Below, one piece after another: positions 28,383 through 37,904 of a DNA stretch of 64,000 nucleotides; within the stretch, counting starts at the first letter, position 1; the number at the start of each line of letters is the position of its first letter. The translations under genes and the position numbers were made by a program. Below the pieces are notes generated by a model. That model worked only from the letters and a program-made list of their open reading frames with translations. It was not told where the DNA came from and did no database searches. The DNA is from Nitrospirota bacterium (GTDB taxonomy: Bacteria > Nitrospirota > Thermodesulfovibrionia > UBA6902): contig JACRMS010000030.1 of NCBI GenBank assembly GCA_016214845.1, forward strand, positions 1 through 64,000. The letters are read 5' to 3'.

Positions 28383-29421
28383 ACACCATATTAATTATCT
28401 CACCGGCGATTTCATCCTGCGGGACGATCTTGTCCGCAAGACCTGCGGTTACAACTGCCTTCGGCATTCCGTAGACAACGCAGGTTTGCTCGCTCTCTGC
28501 GATGGTCTTGCCGCCGTTGTCTTTTATGGCCTTCATTCCCTTTTCGCCGTCATTTCCGAGTCCGGTGAGGATTACCCCAAGCACGTGGCCTGAGAAGCAT
28601 TCCACAACCGACTGCATGAGCACGTCAACGGAAGGCCTGTATATAAGCTCTTTTTTGTTTCCTGATATGGCAATCACAGTCTCTGTGATTTTTTTGCGTG
28701 TAACGCCCATGTGCCCGCTGCCGGGCGCTATGTAAACTACTCCTTTTTTGATCTGTTCACCTTCTTCAGCTTCTTTGACCTCAATGGCGCTTAGCTGGTT
28801 CAGTCTCTCAGCAAAAGGGCCGGTAAAGCTCGCTGGCATATGCTGGGCTATGACAATAGGGACCGGAAAATCTTTCGGTAATTTGCTGATTATATTTTGC
28901 AGTGCCTTGGGGCCGCCGGTTGATGAGCCAATGGCTACAATGCTTATCCGCCGGTGAGAAGAATAGTCCGCCTTAGGCATCTGAAGCGGCTGCGCGGACA
29001 CTTTGCGTTTTTTCAGGGAGACCACACCGCGCTTGGCGATATTCTTGATTTTATCTATAAGGATATCTTTAATTTTGACTATGTTGATCGAAAGATCAGA
29101 CAGGTTTTTCGGTATGAAGTCCACTGCTCCGATGTCGAGCGCATCAAGTGTGACCTTTGCACCTTCCGTGGTCAGGGAACTTACCATCAGGACGGGGACG
29201 GGATTTTTCTCCATTATCAGTTTTAATGCTTCAATGCCGTTCATTCTCGGCATCTCAACATCCATTGTGACTATATCAGGCTTGAGCTGAATAACTTTTT
29301 CGACGGCATCAATGCCGTCACGCGCGATTCCCACCACCTTGATTTCCGGATCAGAGGAAATCATGTTGGAAAGGGTGTTCCGCATGAAGGCTGAATCGTC
29401 TACAATCAGGACCTTGACCAT
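28381..29421 (-). CDS. cheB: Chemotaxis protein-glutamate methylesterase
   Basis: 346 residues. Receiver domain (VLIVDDSAFMR, phosphorylated Asp in DIVTMDVEMPRMNG) followed by the methylesterase domain with the Ser-His-Asp triad in AIGSSTGGPKAL, AQHMP and LTGLGNDG. It removes methyl groups from or deamidates chemoreceptors. Last gene of the leftward che operon. Confidence 0.95.
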   Translation of the reverse strand: MVKVLIVDDSAFMRNTLSNMISSDPEIKVVGIARDGIDAVEKVIQLKPDIVTMDVEMPRMNGIEALKLIMEKNPVPVLMVSSLTTEGAKVTLDALDIGAVDFIPKNLSDLSINIVKIKDILIDKIKNIAKRGVVSLKKRKVSAQPLQMPKADYSSHRRISIVAIGSSTGGPKALQNIISKLPKDFPVPIVIAQHMPASFTGPFAERLNQLSAIEVKEAEEGEQIKKGVVYIAPGSGHMGVTRKKITETVIAISGNKKELIYRPSVDVLMQSVVECFSGHVLGVILTGLGNDGEKGMKAIKDNGGKTIAESEQTCVVYGMPKAVVTAGLADKIVPQDEIAGEIINMV

Positions 29422-29435
29422 TTGCTTAGTCTTAA

Positions 29436-29903
29436 TTACGCCGCAAAACCTTCTCCGATCAGCTTGTCTATATCAATGAGTATGATGAGCCTGTTTTCAA
29501 GTTTCGCTATGCCTTGAATGAACCTGCTGCTCATGGTTGAAGCCATAGGCGGCGCTGGTTCCACTATATCCGACGGTATTCTCAAGACTTCCGACACTGA
29601 GTCTACAATGAGGCCGTTTGTGATACCCTGGATGTCCATGATTATCACTCTTGAGTTCTCATCGGAATTTTTATCATAGACCCCGAATTTCTTCCTGAGG
29701 TTTATTACCGGTATGACTTTGCCCCTCAGGTTTATAACACCCTCTATATAATCAGGCGCATTCGGTATCTTTGTGATCTCCGTTATCCTGTTTATTTCCT
29801 GCACCTTCAAAATGTCTACCGCGTATTCTTCATTTCCGAGTGTGAATGTCACCAGTTGCAGCACCCGCTGTGATACATGTTCGTTTACGGCTGTGATTCC
29901 CAT
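29436..29903 (-). CDS. cheW: Chemotaxis coupling protein CheW
   Basis: 155 residues, one CheW domain: LVTFTLGNEEYAVDILKVQEI, INLRGKVIPVINLRKKFG and DSVSEVLRIP. Couples chemoreceptors to CheA. It follows the CheW-CheZ fusion gene after 24 bases, so this operon has two CheW domains in separate proteins. Confidence 0.95.
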   Translation of the reverse strand: MGITAVNEHVSQRVLQLVTFTLGNEEYAVDILKVQEINRITEITKIPNAPDYIEGVINLRGKVIPVINLRKKFGVYDKNSDENSRVIIMDIQGITNGLIVDSVSEVLRIPSDIVEPAPPMASTMSSRFIQGIAKLENRLIILIDIDKLIGEGFAA

Positions 29904-29927
29904 AATTTTTCCTCCTTTATTTCTAAA

Positions 29928-31163
29928 TCAAAAACCAAAGTCATTTAAAAGACCTTCAACGTCAGACTGGCTGACCTTCTCTGCCGGCTTTTCCGCAGTT
30001 TCAGGCCCGTGGCCGCTGTTGATAGCGACGCCTGCCTCGACTTTCTCTGATTCGGTCTTAAGCAACATCCCGAATTTAGTTATCAGCCTCAACAGTTCGA
30101 CCTCGACATTGTTTACAAGGTCCATGACCTTTTTGATTGTTTGCCCCGTGATGTCCTGAAACTGCTGAGCGGTAAGGATCATCGTCATGTCATTGTCCAA
30201 TGATTCCTTGAAAGACTTGAGATAATTCACCGCCTCGTCATTGTCTTTTATGCTCCCGACATGTTTTGAGAAATCATTGGATTCCTCAAAATACCTTTCC
30301 ACAATTCCCATTGTCTTGTTAGCGGCCTCTTCAGTCTTTTTGATTACAAACTGCAGGTTGTCAACGGCATTGGGAACATCATTTTGCGTGAGTTTTTGAA
30401 TTCCTGTATTCACAGCGCCCTTGAATTCTTCAAGCGAATCATGGAGCTTTCTTGTTATCCTCCCGATTTCTTTAAAGAGATCGCTGTCTGTCGCCTTGAC
30501 CAGTTGTTCAACTATGGTCTCCATTTTCTGATAATCATGCACCGCCAATGCGTCCATGAAATTCAACATCAGGTCGAATATATTGTGGCGGGGATCATTT
30601 GCATCAATTTTGCCGGCCATGAACTCTTTTGCGTTGCGCAATTCCTTTACTGTGATTTTCCCGCCGATCGTATCAACTTCTTTCGTCACTTCCACATTGT
30701 TCCCGTCGGCTGAGTTAGTAACGTTGACAATGGCGTCTTCAAGTAAATTAATATCATCAAGAGGAAGAAGTTTCTTTATATTCAAAAGGACGATCAGCCT
30801 GTTGTCGAGTTTTGCGACGCCCTCGATATGGTCCGCGTTATTGATGAACCTCTCAGGCGGTTCTATTTCGGATTCATCCACCTTGACAACGCCTGTAATA
30901 CCGTCTACGACGACGCCGAATGTAACTTTGCCGGCTGCAAGAACAATCACCGTTCCGCCGGCTTCATCATTGTTGAATGAGCCAAGCAGATTTTTGAGAT
31001 TAATTATTGGAATGACCGATCCCCTGAGATTGGTGACCCCTTTTATATATGACGGCAACTGCGGCAGGGCGGTTATTGAAGGCATAGTGATTATTTCACG
31101 GACCTTCAGGATGGGGATCATATATTCGCTTGAATTAAGTTGGAATCCTATGTATTGTTGCAC
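29928..31163 (-). CDS. CheW-CheZ fusion protein
   Basis: 411 residues. Residues 1-145 are a CheW domain (QYIGFQLNSSEYMIPILKVREI, NLRGSVIPIINLKNLLG). From about residue 165 the protein is helical and CheZ-like: LTAQQFQDITGQTIKKVMDLV carries the Asp and Gln pair of the CheZ active site, and the C-terminus (SQSDVEGLLNDFGF) resembles the CheY-binding peptide of CheZ. It would put the CheY-P phosphatase directly at the receptor array. CheZ is usually a free protein. Between the MCP and cheW. Confidence 0.82.
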   Translation of the reverse strand: MQQYIGFQLNSSEYMIPILKVREIITMPSITALPQLPSYIKGVTNLRGSVIPIINLKNLLGSFNNDEAGGTVIVLAAGKVTFGVVVDGITGVVKVDESEIEPPERFINNADHIEGVAKLDNRLIVLLNIKKLLPLDDINLLEDAIVNVTNSADGNNVEVTKEVDTIGGKITVKELRNAKEFMAGKIDANDPRHNIFDLMLNFMDALAVHDYQKMETIVEQLVKATDSDLFKEIGRITRKLHDSLEEFKGAVNTGIQKLTQNDVPNAVDNLQFVIKKTEEAANKTMGIVERYFEESNDFSKHVGSIKDNDEAVNYLKSFKESLDNDMTMILTAQQFQDITGQTIKKVMDLVNNVEVELLRLITKFGMLLKTESEKVEAGVAINSGHGPETAEKPAEKVSQSDVEGLLNDFGF

Positions 31164-31183
31164 TTATAAAACCTCCTTTAGTC

Positions 31184-32626
31184 TCATGACGGATTTATAT
31201 ATGATTTACGTTCATTGAACATTGCGATATTAGTTGTTTTTTTGCGGCAGTTAACGGCTTGCACTTCGCTCGTTCCCCTGCAGATGTTAAAGTGACTGAT
31301 CAGTGTCTGCAACTCTTGTGATATATCGCCCAGCGCCTTTGTCATGCCGTGATATTTCTGGGCAACCTCTGCGGTCCGCTGGTTTTCGTTGGAGATCTCC
31401 TGCAGGTTTGTGGACACGTCTTCACCCGTAGAACTTTGCTGTTTGGCTGCCACATCGATCTGCTGCACCATATCCATCACATCCTGGACCGAAGCGACTA
31501 TCTGTTTCAGGGAGTCATCAGCCTGGTTTGCCATGTTAACTCCCGACTCCACTTCTTTTGTCGCGGAATGCATTGATGAAACGGCGTTCTGGGTTTCCTG
31601 CTGGATACTCTTGATCATTCCGCTTATCTCGCCCGTAGCGGACGTTGTCCTCTCGGCAAGCTTTCTGACTTCATCCGCGACAACAGCAAAACCTCTTCCC
31701 TGTTCTCCGGCGCGCGCCGCTTCAATTGCCGCGTTTAACGCGAGGAGATTGGTCTGGTTTGCAATGTCGTCAATGACTTTAATAATCTCACCAATCTGCC
31801 GGGACCTTTTGCCGAGCGCTTCAATAGTATTCGCTGATTCATTGACCGAACGCGATATGCGGTTCATGCCGTTGATTGTCTCGGCAACAACCCCTCCACC
31901 TTTTGCGGCCAGTTCAGACGCTTCTTTTGCGGAGCGTGCTGCCATACTGGAATTCCTGGTCACATCAAAAACCACAACGCTCATCATTTCAACCGCACTT
32001 GCCACCTTGGCGGTATTTGATATCTGCTCTTTGGTGTCTTTAGCTATGACATCTGAACAGGCAAACAGGTCATCTGAAAAGTCGGTTATTTTATGCGTGG
32101 CGCACGATACTCTTTGTGTAACTTCTGCAAGCTCCTGTTTCATATTATTCAGCGCGCCGCCTAATTTCTTCATGTGCTTGTGATTGATCACTATGTCCGC
32201 CTGCGTAAGGTTCCCTTTTGCGATCCTGTCGGCAAAGTCAATCAGTTCATCCATCATTGCAATGCCGATGCTTGCGTACATGGTCTCAACTAACAAAACT
32301 ACGGTTATGGCAATAACAATAAAAATGGTGAACAGGCCCTCAGTGTCCGTTTCATTTTTTATTAACTTGATGTTTTCCACTAACTTTGTTGCTTCAGCGC
32401 TGTCGCCGGGCAGTTTTATGATATTTCCCGCGGAATCAGGGGTTGTTAAATGCGACAGATCGACTAAATGCGATGATATGGTTGCATGATGTAGGAAGAA
32501 GTAAATAACTATGACTGCGAAGGTGACGGCATATGGCATTATCCTTATAATGACTTTGTTACGGATGCGCGGCTGCTGAATGATGATTTTTATAATATCA
32601 ACAATATTAGAGACACGAAAATTCAT
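31184..32626 (-). CDS. Methyl-accepting chemotaxis protein
   Basis: 480 residues from ATG at 32626, with GGAGG seven bases upstream; the frame runs on to 32680. Two membrane segments ([17 protein letters not shown] and [17 protein letters not shown]) enclose only about 65 periplasmic residues, then a HAMP-like linker and the signalling hairpin with [20 protein letters not shown]. The small periplasmic loop lacks a known sensor fold, so the ligand is unclear. No CheR-tethering pentapeptide at the C-terminus. Confidence 0.92.
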   Translation of the reverse strand: MNFRVSNIVDIIKIIIQQPRIRNKVIIRIMPYAVTFAVIVIYFFLHHATISSHLVDLSHLTTPDSAGNIIKLPGDSAEATKLVENIKLIKNETDTEGLFTIFIVIAITVVLLVETMYASIGIAMMDELIDFADRIAKGNLTQADIVINHKHMKKLGGALNNMKQELAEVTQRVSCATHKITDFSDDLFACSDVIAKDTKEQISNTAKVASAVEMMSVVVFDVTRNSSMAARSAKEASELAAKGGGVVAETINGMNRISRSVNESANTIEALGKRSRQIGEIIKVIDDIANQTNLLALNAAIEAARAGEQGRGFAVVADEVRKLAERTTSATGEISGMIKSIQQETQNAVSSMHSATKEVESGVNMANQADDSLKQIVASVQDVMDMVQQIDVAAKQQSSTGEDVSTNLQEISNENQRTAEVAQKYHGMTKALGDISQELQTLISHFNICRGTSEVQAVNCRKKTTNIAMFNERKSYINPS

Positions 32627-32689
32627 GATTACCTCCGTTGTAATATATGCACTGCACGACTTCCATTTCTCTTGAAGCAACCTTCATTA

Positions 32690-34570
32690 TTATCCCTTTG
32701 TTATACCGAGCAGGTTTCTTGACATGCTTGCAACGTCAAGAATAAAGACAACCTTTCCATCGCCTGTTATGGTGGCGCCGAGGATATACGAAGACGTCGT
32801 GTCTACCCCGTCGACTGTTTTTATGACGACTTCTTCCTGCCCCACAAGCTTATCAACCGCTATGCAGAACTTTTTGTCTCCGATTGCGATGACGATTAAA
32901 TATTTATAATCTAAATCGCCGTTGCCGTTTGAACCTATCCCGATCAGGCTGTTCAGCTCAAACAGCGGGCAGACCTTGTCGCGTATTACAATTACATTCT
33001 GACCGGTGATGTCTTTAATGTCTTTCTTTGCAACCTTCAGCGTCTCTTCAATAGGCGAGAGTGGTATGGCGTATTTGGCCCCCCCGACTTCAACCATTAA
33101 GGCCTGAATTATTGCCAGCGTTAACGGGATGCTTATTTTAAATGTAGTCCCGATGTCTTTCTGGGTTGTAACTTCGACGTAACCGTTTAAAAGAGATATA
33201 TTGGTTTTCACAACATCCATGCCCACGCCCCTGCCGCTGAGCTCGGTTGCAACTTCCTTTGTTGAAAATCCCGGTAAAAATATCAGGTCTACGGCGGCTT
33301 CGTCCGTCATCTTCTGCGCTTCATCTTCAGTTATGAGCCCCTTTTCAATGGCTTTTTTCTTCAGCCTGTTAACATCCATTCCTTTTCCGTCATCCGTTAT
33401 CTCAATGACGATCTGGGTGCCTTTCTGGTATGTGTTTATAACAATTTTGCCTTTTGCGGGTTTGCCTTTTGCCTGTCTCTCTTCCGCGGATTCGATGCCG
33501 TGATCAATGGAATTTCTCAATATATGAGTCATGGGGTCGCCGATGTGTTCTATTACAGTCTTGTCAACCTCGGTGCCTTCGCCGAATATTTGCAGCTCAA
33601 CATCTTTTTTAACATTAGCGGAAATGTCTCTTACAAGGCGCGGGAATTTGCTGAATACCTTCTGGATGGGCTGCATCCTCATCTTCATGACGGCAAGCTG
33701 CATATCGGAAGTCACCCTGTCCAGGAAAGAGACGGTCTCCATGAGAATTTCCGCCATGGGGTCCTCGGCGTATTTGAAATCAAAATAGTTTGAAATGTTT
33801 AAAAGCCTGTTTCTTACCAGCACCACTTCACCTGCGAGGTCCATGACCTTGTCAATCCTGTTAACGTCAACTCTTAAATTCTGGGCTGTTTCTTTCGGCT
33901 TCTGGGCCGCAGGGTCCTTGGACTCCGGAGCGGCCTCATTCTGTTTCTGCTCTGCATCAAGTATCTCAGCCGAAGGCTTTGCCGTCTCAGCAGTCTTATG
34001 CGCTGCATCTTGCGGCGACTTTAGCGGCTCTGTCATTTTCACAGGTTCCGCAGCCGGTTGTGATACGACCTCCGGATTCTGTTTTACTGTTTCTGCGACA
34101 GGGACAGGTTCCGGTTTTTTTATTTCGGGGGCCGCCGCAGCTTCCGCAGTGACAGGGGCTTTTACCTCGCCGGTCCCCGACATGGAAGCCTTTAATGCGT
34201 CACCTAATTCCTGCACCAGATGGGCAACATCTTCGACAATGCCGTCCTTTTCTTTCAAGTGACCGAGAAGAAGCCGGAGCATATCAACGGACTTGAGAAT
34301 TGCGTCCATTAGAGATTTTGATAAAGAAATCTCGCCTTCCCTGAGCTTCTTCATGATATTCTCCGAAGAATGCGCAACGTCCACTATGGACTGAAAACCC
34401 AGGAATCCAGCGGCGCCTTTGATCGTGTGCATTGACCTGAATATATTATTAAGGAGCTCTTTGTCCTCCCCTTTTTGCTCAAGTTCAAGGAATGAAGGCT
34501 CTATCTTGTCAAGGGACTCTTCGGCCTCTGTAAGAAACTCAAGTATTATTTCTTCCATTTCATCGTTCAT
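32690..34570 (-). CDS. cheA: Chemotaxis histidine kinase
   Basis: 626 residues from ATG at 34570 (MNDEMEEIILEFLTEAEESL), for which GGAG has an 8-base spacing; an ATG two codons earlier is too close to that site. Domains: HPt with the phospho-His in MHTIKGAAGF, an Ala/Pro/Glu-rich linker in place of a recognisable P2, dimerisation and ATPase domain (ILRNSIDHGIES, GRGVGMD) and CheW-like regulatory domain. It phosphorylates CheY and CheB. Confidence 0.95.
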   Translation of the reverse strand: MNDEMEEIILEFLTEAEESLDKIEPSFLELEQKGEDKELLNNIFRSMHTIKGAAGFLGFQSIVDVAHSSENIMKKLREGEISLSKSLMDAILKSVDMLRLLLGHLKEKDGIVEDVAHLVQELGDALKASMSGTGEVKAPVTAEAAAAPEIKKPEPVPVAETVKQNPEVVSQPAAEPVKMTEPLKSPQDAAHKTAETAKPSAEILDAEQKQNEAAPESKDPAAQKPKETAQNLRVDVNRIDKVMDLAGEVVLVRNRLLNISNYFDFKYAEDPMAEILMETVSFLDRVTSDMQLAVMKMRMQPIQKVFSKFPRLVRDISANVKKDVELQIFGEGTEVDKTVIEHIGDPMTHILRNSIDHGIESAEERQAKGKPAKGKIVINTYQKGTQIVIEITDDGKGMDVNRLKKKAIEKGLITEDEAQKMTDEAAVDLIFLPGFSTKEVATELSGRGVGMDVVKTNISLLNGYVEVTTQKDIGTTFKISIPLTLAIIQALMVEVGGAKYAIPLSPIEETLKVAKKDIKDITGQNVIVIRDKVCPLFELNSLIGIGSNGNGDLDYKYLIVIAIGDKKFCIAVDKLVGQEEVVIKTVDGVDTTSSYILGATITGDGKVVFILDVASMSRNLLGITKG

Positions 34571-34660
34571 GGTCATGTCTCCATTTACCTGAAAAATGGG
34601 CGACCGAAGCCGCCCATACCCAGGGTTGGGGGGCCTTTGGCCTTCCATTTTCATTCAGTA

Positions 34661-35056
34661 TCATTTTGCAGCCTGCAGCCTTTCCAGTATCTTGTCCATC
34701 TTTTCTTTCAGGATTTCTCCCGTAAACGGTTTAACAATGTAATTGTTGACGCCTGCCTGTATGGCGGTTATGACTTTATCTTTTTCGGCCTCCGCGGTGA
34801 CCATAAGAATCGGTACATCTTTTATTTCCGGATCGCTGCGCACTTTCTTCAGCATTTCAAGTCCGTCCATATTCGGCATGTTCCAGTCGGTGACGACAAA
34901 ACCGAATCCGCCGTTTTTAAGCTTTGAATAAGCCTGGGCGCCGTCTTCTGCTTCCTCGATATTTTCATATCCAAGTTGCCGGAGCAGATTTTTAACGATC
35001 CTTCTCATAGTGGAAAAATCATCGACAACAAGGATTTTCATCTTTAAATCGGTCAT
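34661..35056 (-). CDS. cheY: Chemotaxis response regulator CheY
   Basis: 131 residues, single receiver domain: [18 protein letters not shown], the phospho-acceptor in [16 protein letters not shown] and [10 protein letters not shown]. Close to enterobacterial CheY. Controls the flagellar switch. Its start overlaps the second CheY gene's stop by 4 bases. Confidence 0.95.
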   Translation of the reverse strand: MTDLKMKILVVDDFSTMRRIVKNLLRQLGYENIEEAEDGAQAYSKLKNGGFGFVVTDWNMPNMDGLEMLKKVRSDPEIKDVPILMVTAEAEKDKVITAIQAGVNNYIVKPFTGEILKEKMDKILERLQAAK

Positions 35057-35445
35057 GCTATTCCTCCTTGAGCAAATATTTCTTTTAAAATGGCTTTTAT
35101 GTTCTGGGCAATGGCCTCTCCAGTGACCGGCTTTACTACGTAACCGTTTGCGCCGTAATTAAAAGCCCTCTCCCGTTCTGCTTCATCATTTTCAGTTGTG
35201 ACCATTAAGATAGGGATTTCCGAAAATCTCGGGTCCGACTTCAGGGTCTTTATCAGCTCCATGCCGTCCATGTAAGGCATATTCAGGTCTGTCATTATCA
35301 GGTTCACGTTGTCCGTGCCGAGTTTTTCAAGGGCGTCAAGGCCGTTTTCCGCGAACACAACGGCGTATCCCCTTGACTTCAGATAATGTCCCAACAGCTT
35401 CCTCGTAGTCTGGCAGTCGTCTACGATCATTATCTTCATATTCAT
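35053..35445 (-). CDS. CheY-like single-domain response regulator
   Basis: 130 residues from ATG at 35445 ([18 protein letters not shown]); the frame opens further up at 35505. Receiver motifs: [12 protein letters not shown] (Asp), TTEN and [10 protein letters not shown] second CheY in the operon may act as a phosphate sink or control another output. Followed with 4-base overlap by cheY. Confidence 0.92.
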   Translation of the reverse strand: MNMKIMIVDDCQTTRKLLGHYLKSRGYAVVFAENGLDALEKLGTDNVNLIMTDLNMPYMDGMELIKTLKSDPRFSEIPILMVTTENDEAERERAFNYGANGYVVKPVTGEAIAQNIKAILKEIFAQGGIA

Positions 35446-35521
35446 GGTTTCACCCCAACAGAATTCTGATCTTCTGTCATAAAATTTGAATTCCTTATTT
35501 TGCATTTCCAGTTTTTCATGT

Positions 35522-36343
35522 TTATGCCTTCTGATATATAATTGCTTTATTTGAGACGTTAGGCCTGAAGGCCCTCGTAATATTGTGGAGGCTTTCGGAA
35601 GACCCGATGAAAAGATAACCCCCGTGATTCAGGCTGTCGTAGAGATTTGACACCACTTTCTGTTTTGCTTTTACGTCAAAATAAATAAGGACGTTGCGGC
35701 AGAAGATAACATCCACATTCCGCAGCAGTTTTGTGTTCTTATCGTCAATAAGATTTACCTTCATGAACTTGACCGTGTTTTTAATCAAAGGATTGAGCTC
35801 ATGCGATTGCCCGTTGCTTAAAAAATATTTTTTAAGGTAGTTTTCCGGGATGTTCCTCACGGAATATGAATTGTATACCGCCCTCTTTGCGGAGCTTAAG
35901 ACCCCCTCGCTCAAATCCGAGCCGTATATTTCAAACTGCCTGGCGCTGAAACCTTTTTCAAGGAGCATCATTGAAAGGGTATAGGGTTCCTCTCCCGTAG
36001 AGGAAGCGGCAGACCAGATCCTGATCTTCGCGCCTTTGTTCTGGCTGAATATCTTTGAAGCTATTTCATTTGCAAAAACATTGAGCTGCTCAGGCTCTCG
36101 GAAGAAATAAGTTTCGTTTGTGGTGACTGCGTCAAAAAGCCTGGTAAGCTCGTTTCCGTTAATGCTGCATTTTATGAGTTTGTAATAATCCTCAAAACTT
36201 TTTAAATTTTTTTCCTGCAATATCCTTGCAAGCCTGTTCTCGATAAGATACTTTTTGGTATCGGCTATATATATGCCGCTTTTTTCATATATATAATCTC
36301 TTAAATCCTTAAAAGTTGAATCCGGCAAAGGGATGGTCAGCAT
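35522..36343 (-). CDS. cheR: Chemotaxis protein methyltransferase
   Basis: 273 residues. N-terminal helical domain (FKDLRDYIYEKSGIYI), then the SAM-binding domain with SAASSTGEEPYTLSMML and VIFCRNVLIYFD. It methylates receptor glutamates using SAM, opposing CheB. It overlaps the HEAT-repeat gene upstream by 7 bases. Confidence 0.95.
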   Translation of the reverse strand: MLTIPLPDSTFKDLRDYIYEKSGIYIADTKKYLIENRLARILQEKNLKSFEDYYKLIKCSINGNELTRLFDAVTTNETYFFREPEQLNVFANEIASKIFSQNKGAKIRIWSAASSTGEEPYTLSMMLLEKGFSARQFEIYGSDLSEGVLSSAKRAVYNSYSVRNIPENYLKKYFLSNGQSHELNPLIKNTVKFMKVNLIDDKNTKLLRNVDVIFCRNVLIYFDVKAKQKVVSNLYDSLNHGGYLFIGSSESLHNITRAFRPNVSNKAIIYQKA

Positions 36344-37755
36344 CTGGCCTCCGCATTAGATGATGAGGAATGTCTCTGGGCGATCTGACGGATAGTTGTG
36401 CTGAAATCATTAATGCGTGAAAGGAATAGCGTTGAATTGATGTTAATAACAGCCTGGACTGCTTCATCGATAACGTCATTGTACTTTTCGTTATGGAGTA
36501 ACTTCAGCAAAGGCTCAAAGGAAGACATGTCCCCTATCTTTCCAAGGGCGATGACCGCTGATTTTCTTACGTGGCTGTCATGATCGTCGATGGCCTCTAT
36601 CAGATATTCTTTAGCTTCATCGCTGTCTATCTGGCCGAGGGATGTAATGCTCGATCTTCTTACGTCTCTATAAGTGCTTTTCAGCAAATCGATGAGGGCC
36701 GGAACAGCTTTCGCACATTTTAATTCCCCGGCTATTTCTATCGCGGCGACTTTGCCCTTGTATTTGACTGATGGATCAGCGAGGATATCTATCAGCGTAT
36801 CTTCACAGCCGAAGCTTTGAATAGCGGTTTTTATCAAATACAGTTTTTCATCGTTATCGGGGTCGGACAAATCAAGAGACCCCGCAATATCAAGCATATG
36901 CCGGACGGCCTTCAATTCCTTAAGCATGATCAGCCCCTTGATTGCGACGACTTTTTCGTCCCAGTCGCCATCCACCAACATCTCAATGAGTTCGTCCGAT
37001 ATGTCAGGGGGGACCGCGCCTATCTTAACAAGGCTTATGATTGTGGCCCTTTTTTCAAAGCCCTCTGTTTTCAATATATGTTCGATCAACTGGTCCTGGG
37101 CGGCAGGGGAGCTTATGTTGCCGAGCGTCTCTATAGCGGCGAACCTGATCGCCTCGGAAGGGCTGTCCAGAAGGGTCACGATATGCTCCACTGAGTTTGC
37201 GTCTTTCAAATTCGTAAGCGCTTCAAGCGCTGAAAAACATACCCATTCTTCATCTTTCAAGGCATTTACTAACTGAGGGACCGACTCTGTACATTGCAAT
37301 ACACCCAAAGTTTTTGCCGCTGCGGCCCTGACATTGGCGTTTGGATCGCATTTAAGAATTTCAATTAATTTCTCCGGGTAATCACAGTACTGAATATCGT
37401 GGATAAGGTCAATGGCAAATTTCCTCACGTCGTCGTCTTTGTCCTTCAGAAGTACAACAAGCAGAGGAATGGTGATTGCGCCCATTTCTTTCAAAATAAT
37501 TATCGCGGTATTTCTCAGGAACGAATCCTCCCTGAGAAGGGGAAGCACCATATATGCCGTGGCTTCACTTTTTATCGCCATTAGAGAACGCATCGCCGCG
37601 TCCTGCACGCCGAAGTTTTCATCCCTCAATGCTTTAATCAAAGGATAGATGGCCCTTTCATCTCCTTGCGACAGCGACTCGGCTGCCGCCCGTCTTTTTG
37701 AGGCGTCATGATGACTGAGACTTTCCATGAGTTTTGTAAATTTTGAGTTATGCAT
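36337..37755 (-). CDS. HEAT-repeat protein of the che operon
   Basis: 472 residues made of about 12-14 HEAT/PBS-lyase-like repeats of roughly 31 residues (examples RRAAAESLSQGDERAIYPLI, VRKSAVIALGKIGDMSSFEP). Such solenoids bind proteins. It is cotranscribed with and overlaps cheR, so it may organise the chemotaxis complex. Function not known. Confidence 0.85.
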   Translation of the reverse strand: MHNSKFTKLMESLSHHDASKRRAAAESLSQGDERAIYPLIKALRDENFGVQDAAMRSLMAIKSEATAYMVLPLLREDSFLRNTAIIILKEMGAITIPLLVVLLKDKDDDVRKFAIDLIHDIQYCDYPEKLIEILKCDPNANVRAAAAKTLGVLQCTESVPQLVNALKDEEWVCFSALEALTNLKDANSVEHIVTLLDSPSEAIRFAAIETLGNISSPAAQDQLIEHILKTEGFEKRATIISLVKIGAVPPDISDELIEMLVDGDWDEKVVAIKGLIMLKELKAVRHMLDIAGSLDLSDPDNDEKLYLIKTAIQSFGCEDTLIDILADPSVKYKGKVAAIEIAGELKCAKAVPALIDLLKSTYRDVRRSSITSLGQIDSDEAKEYLIEAIDDHDSHVRKSAVIALGKIGDMSSFEPLLKLLHNEKYNDVIDEAVQAVININSTLFLSRINDFSTTIRQIAQRHSSSSNAEARC

Positions 37756-37904
37756 TATCCAACCTCGATTATTGCTTTTTAAATCTTTACCTGTATTCCG
37801 GCTACTAAAAACTCAAGCACTGTAATTCTTATGCATAATTATCGGAACTTAATTGATATTACTTTAGAGGATGAGTGAAATTAATCACGCACAGGAGCAG
37901 GACA

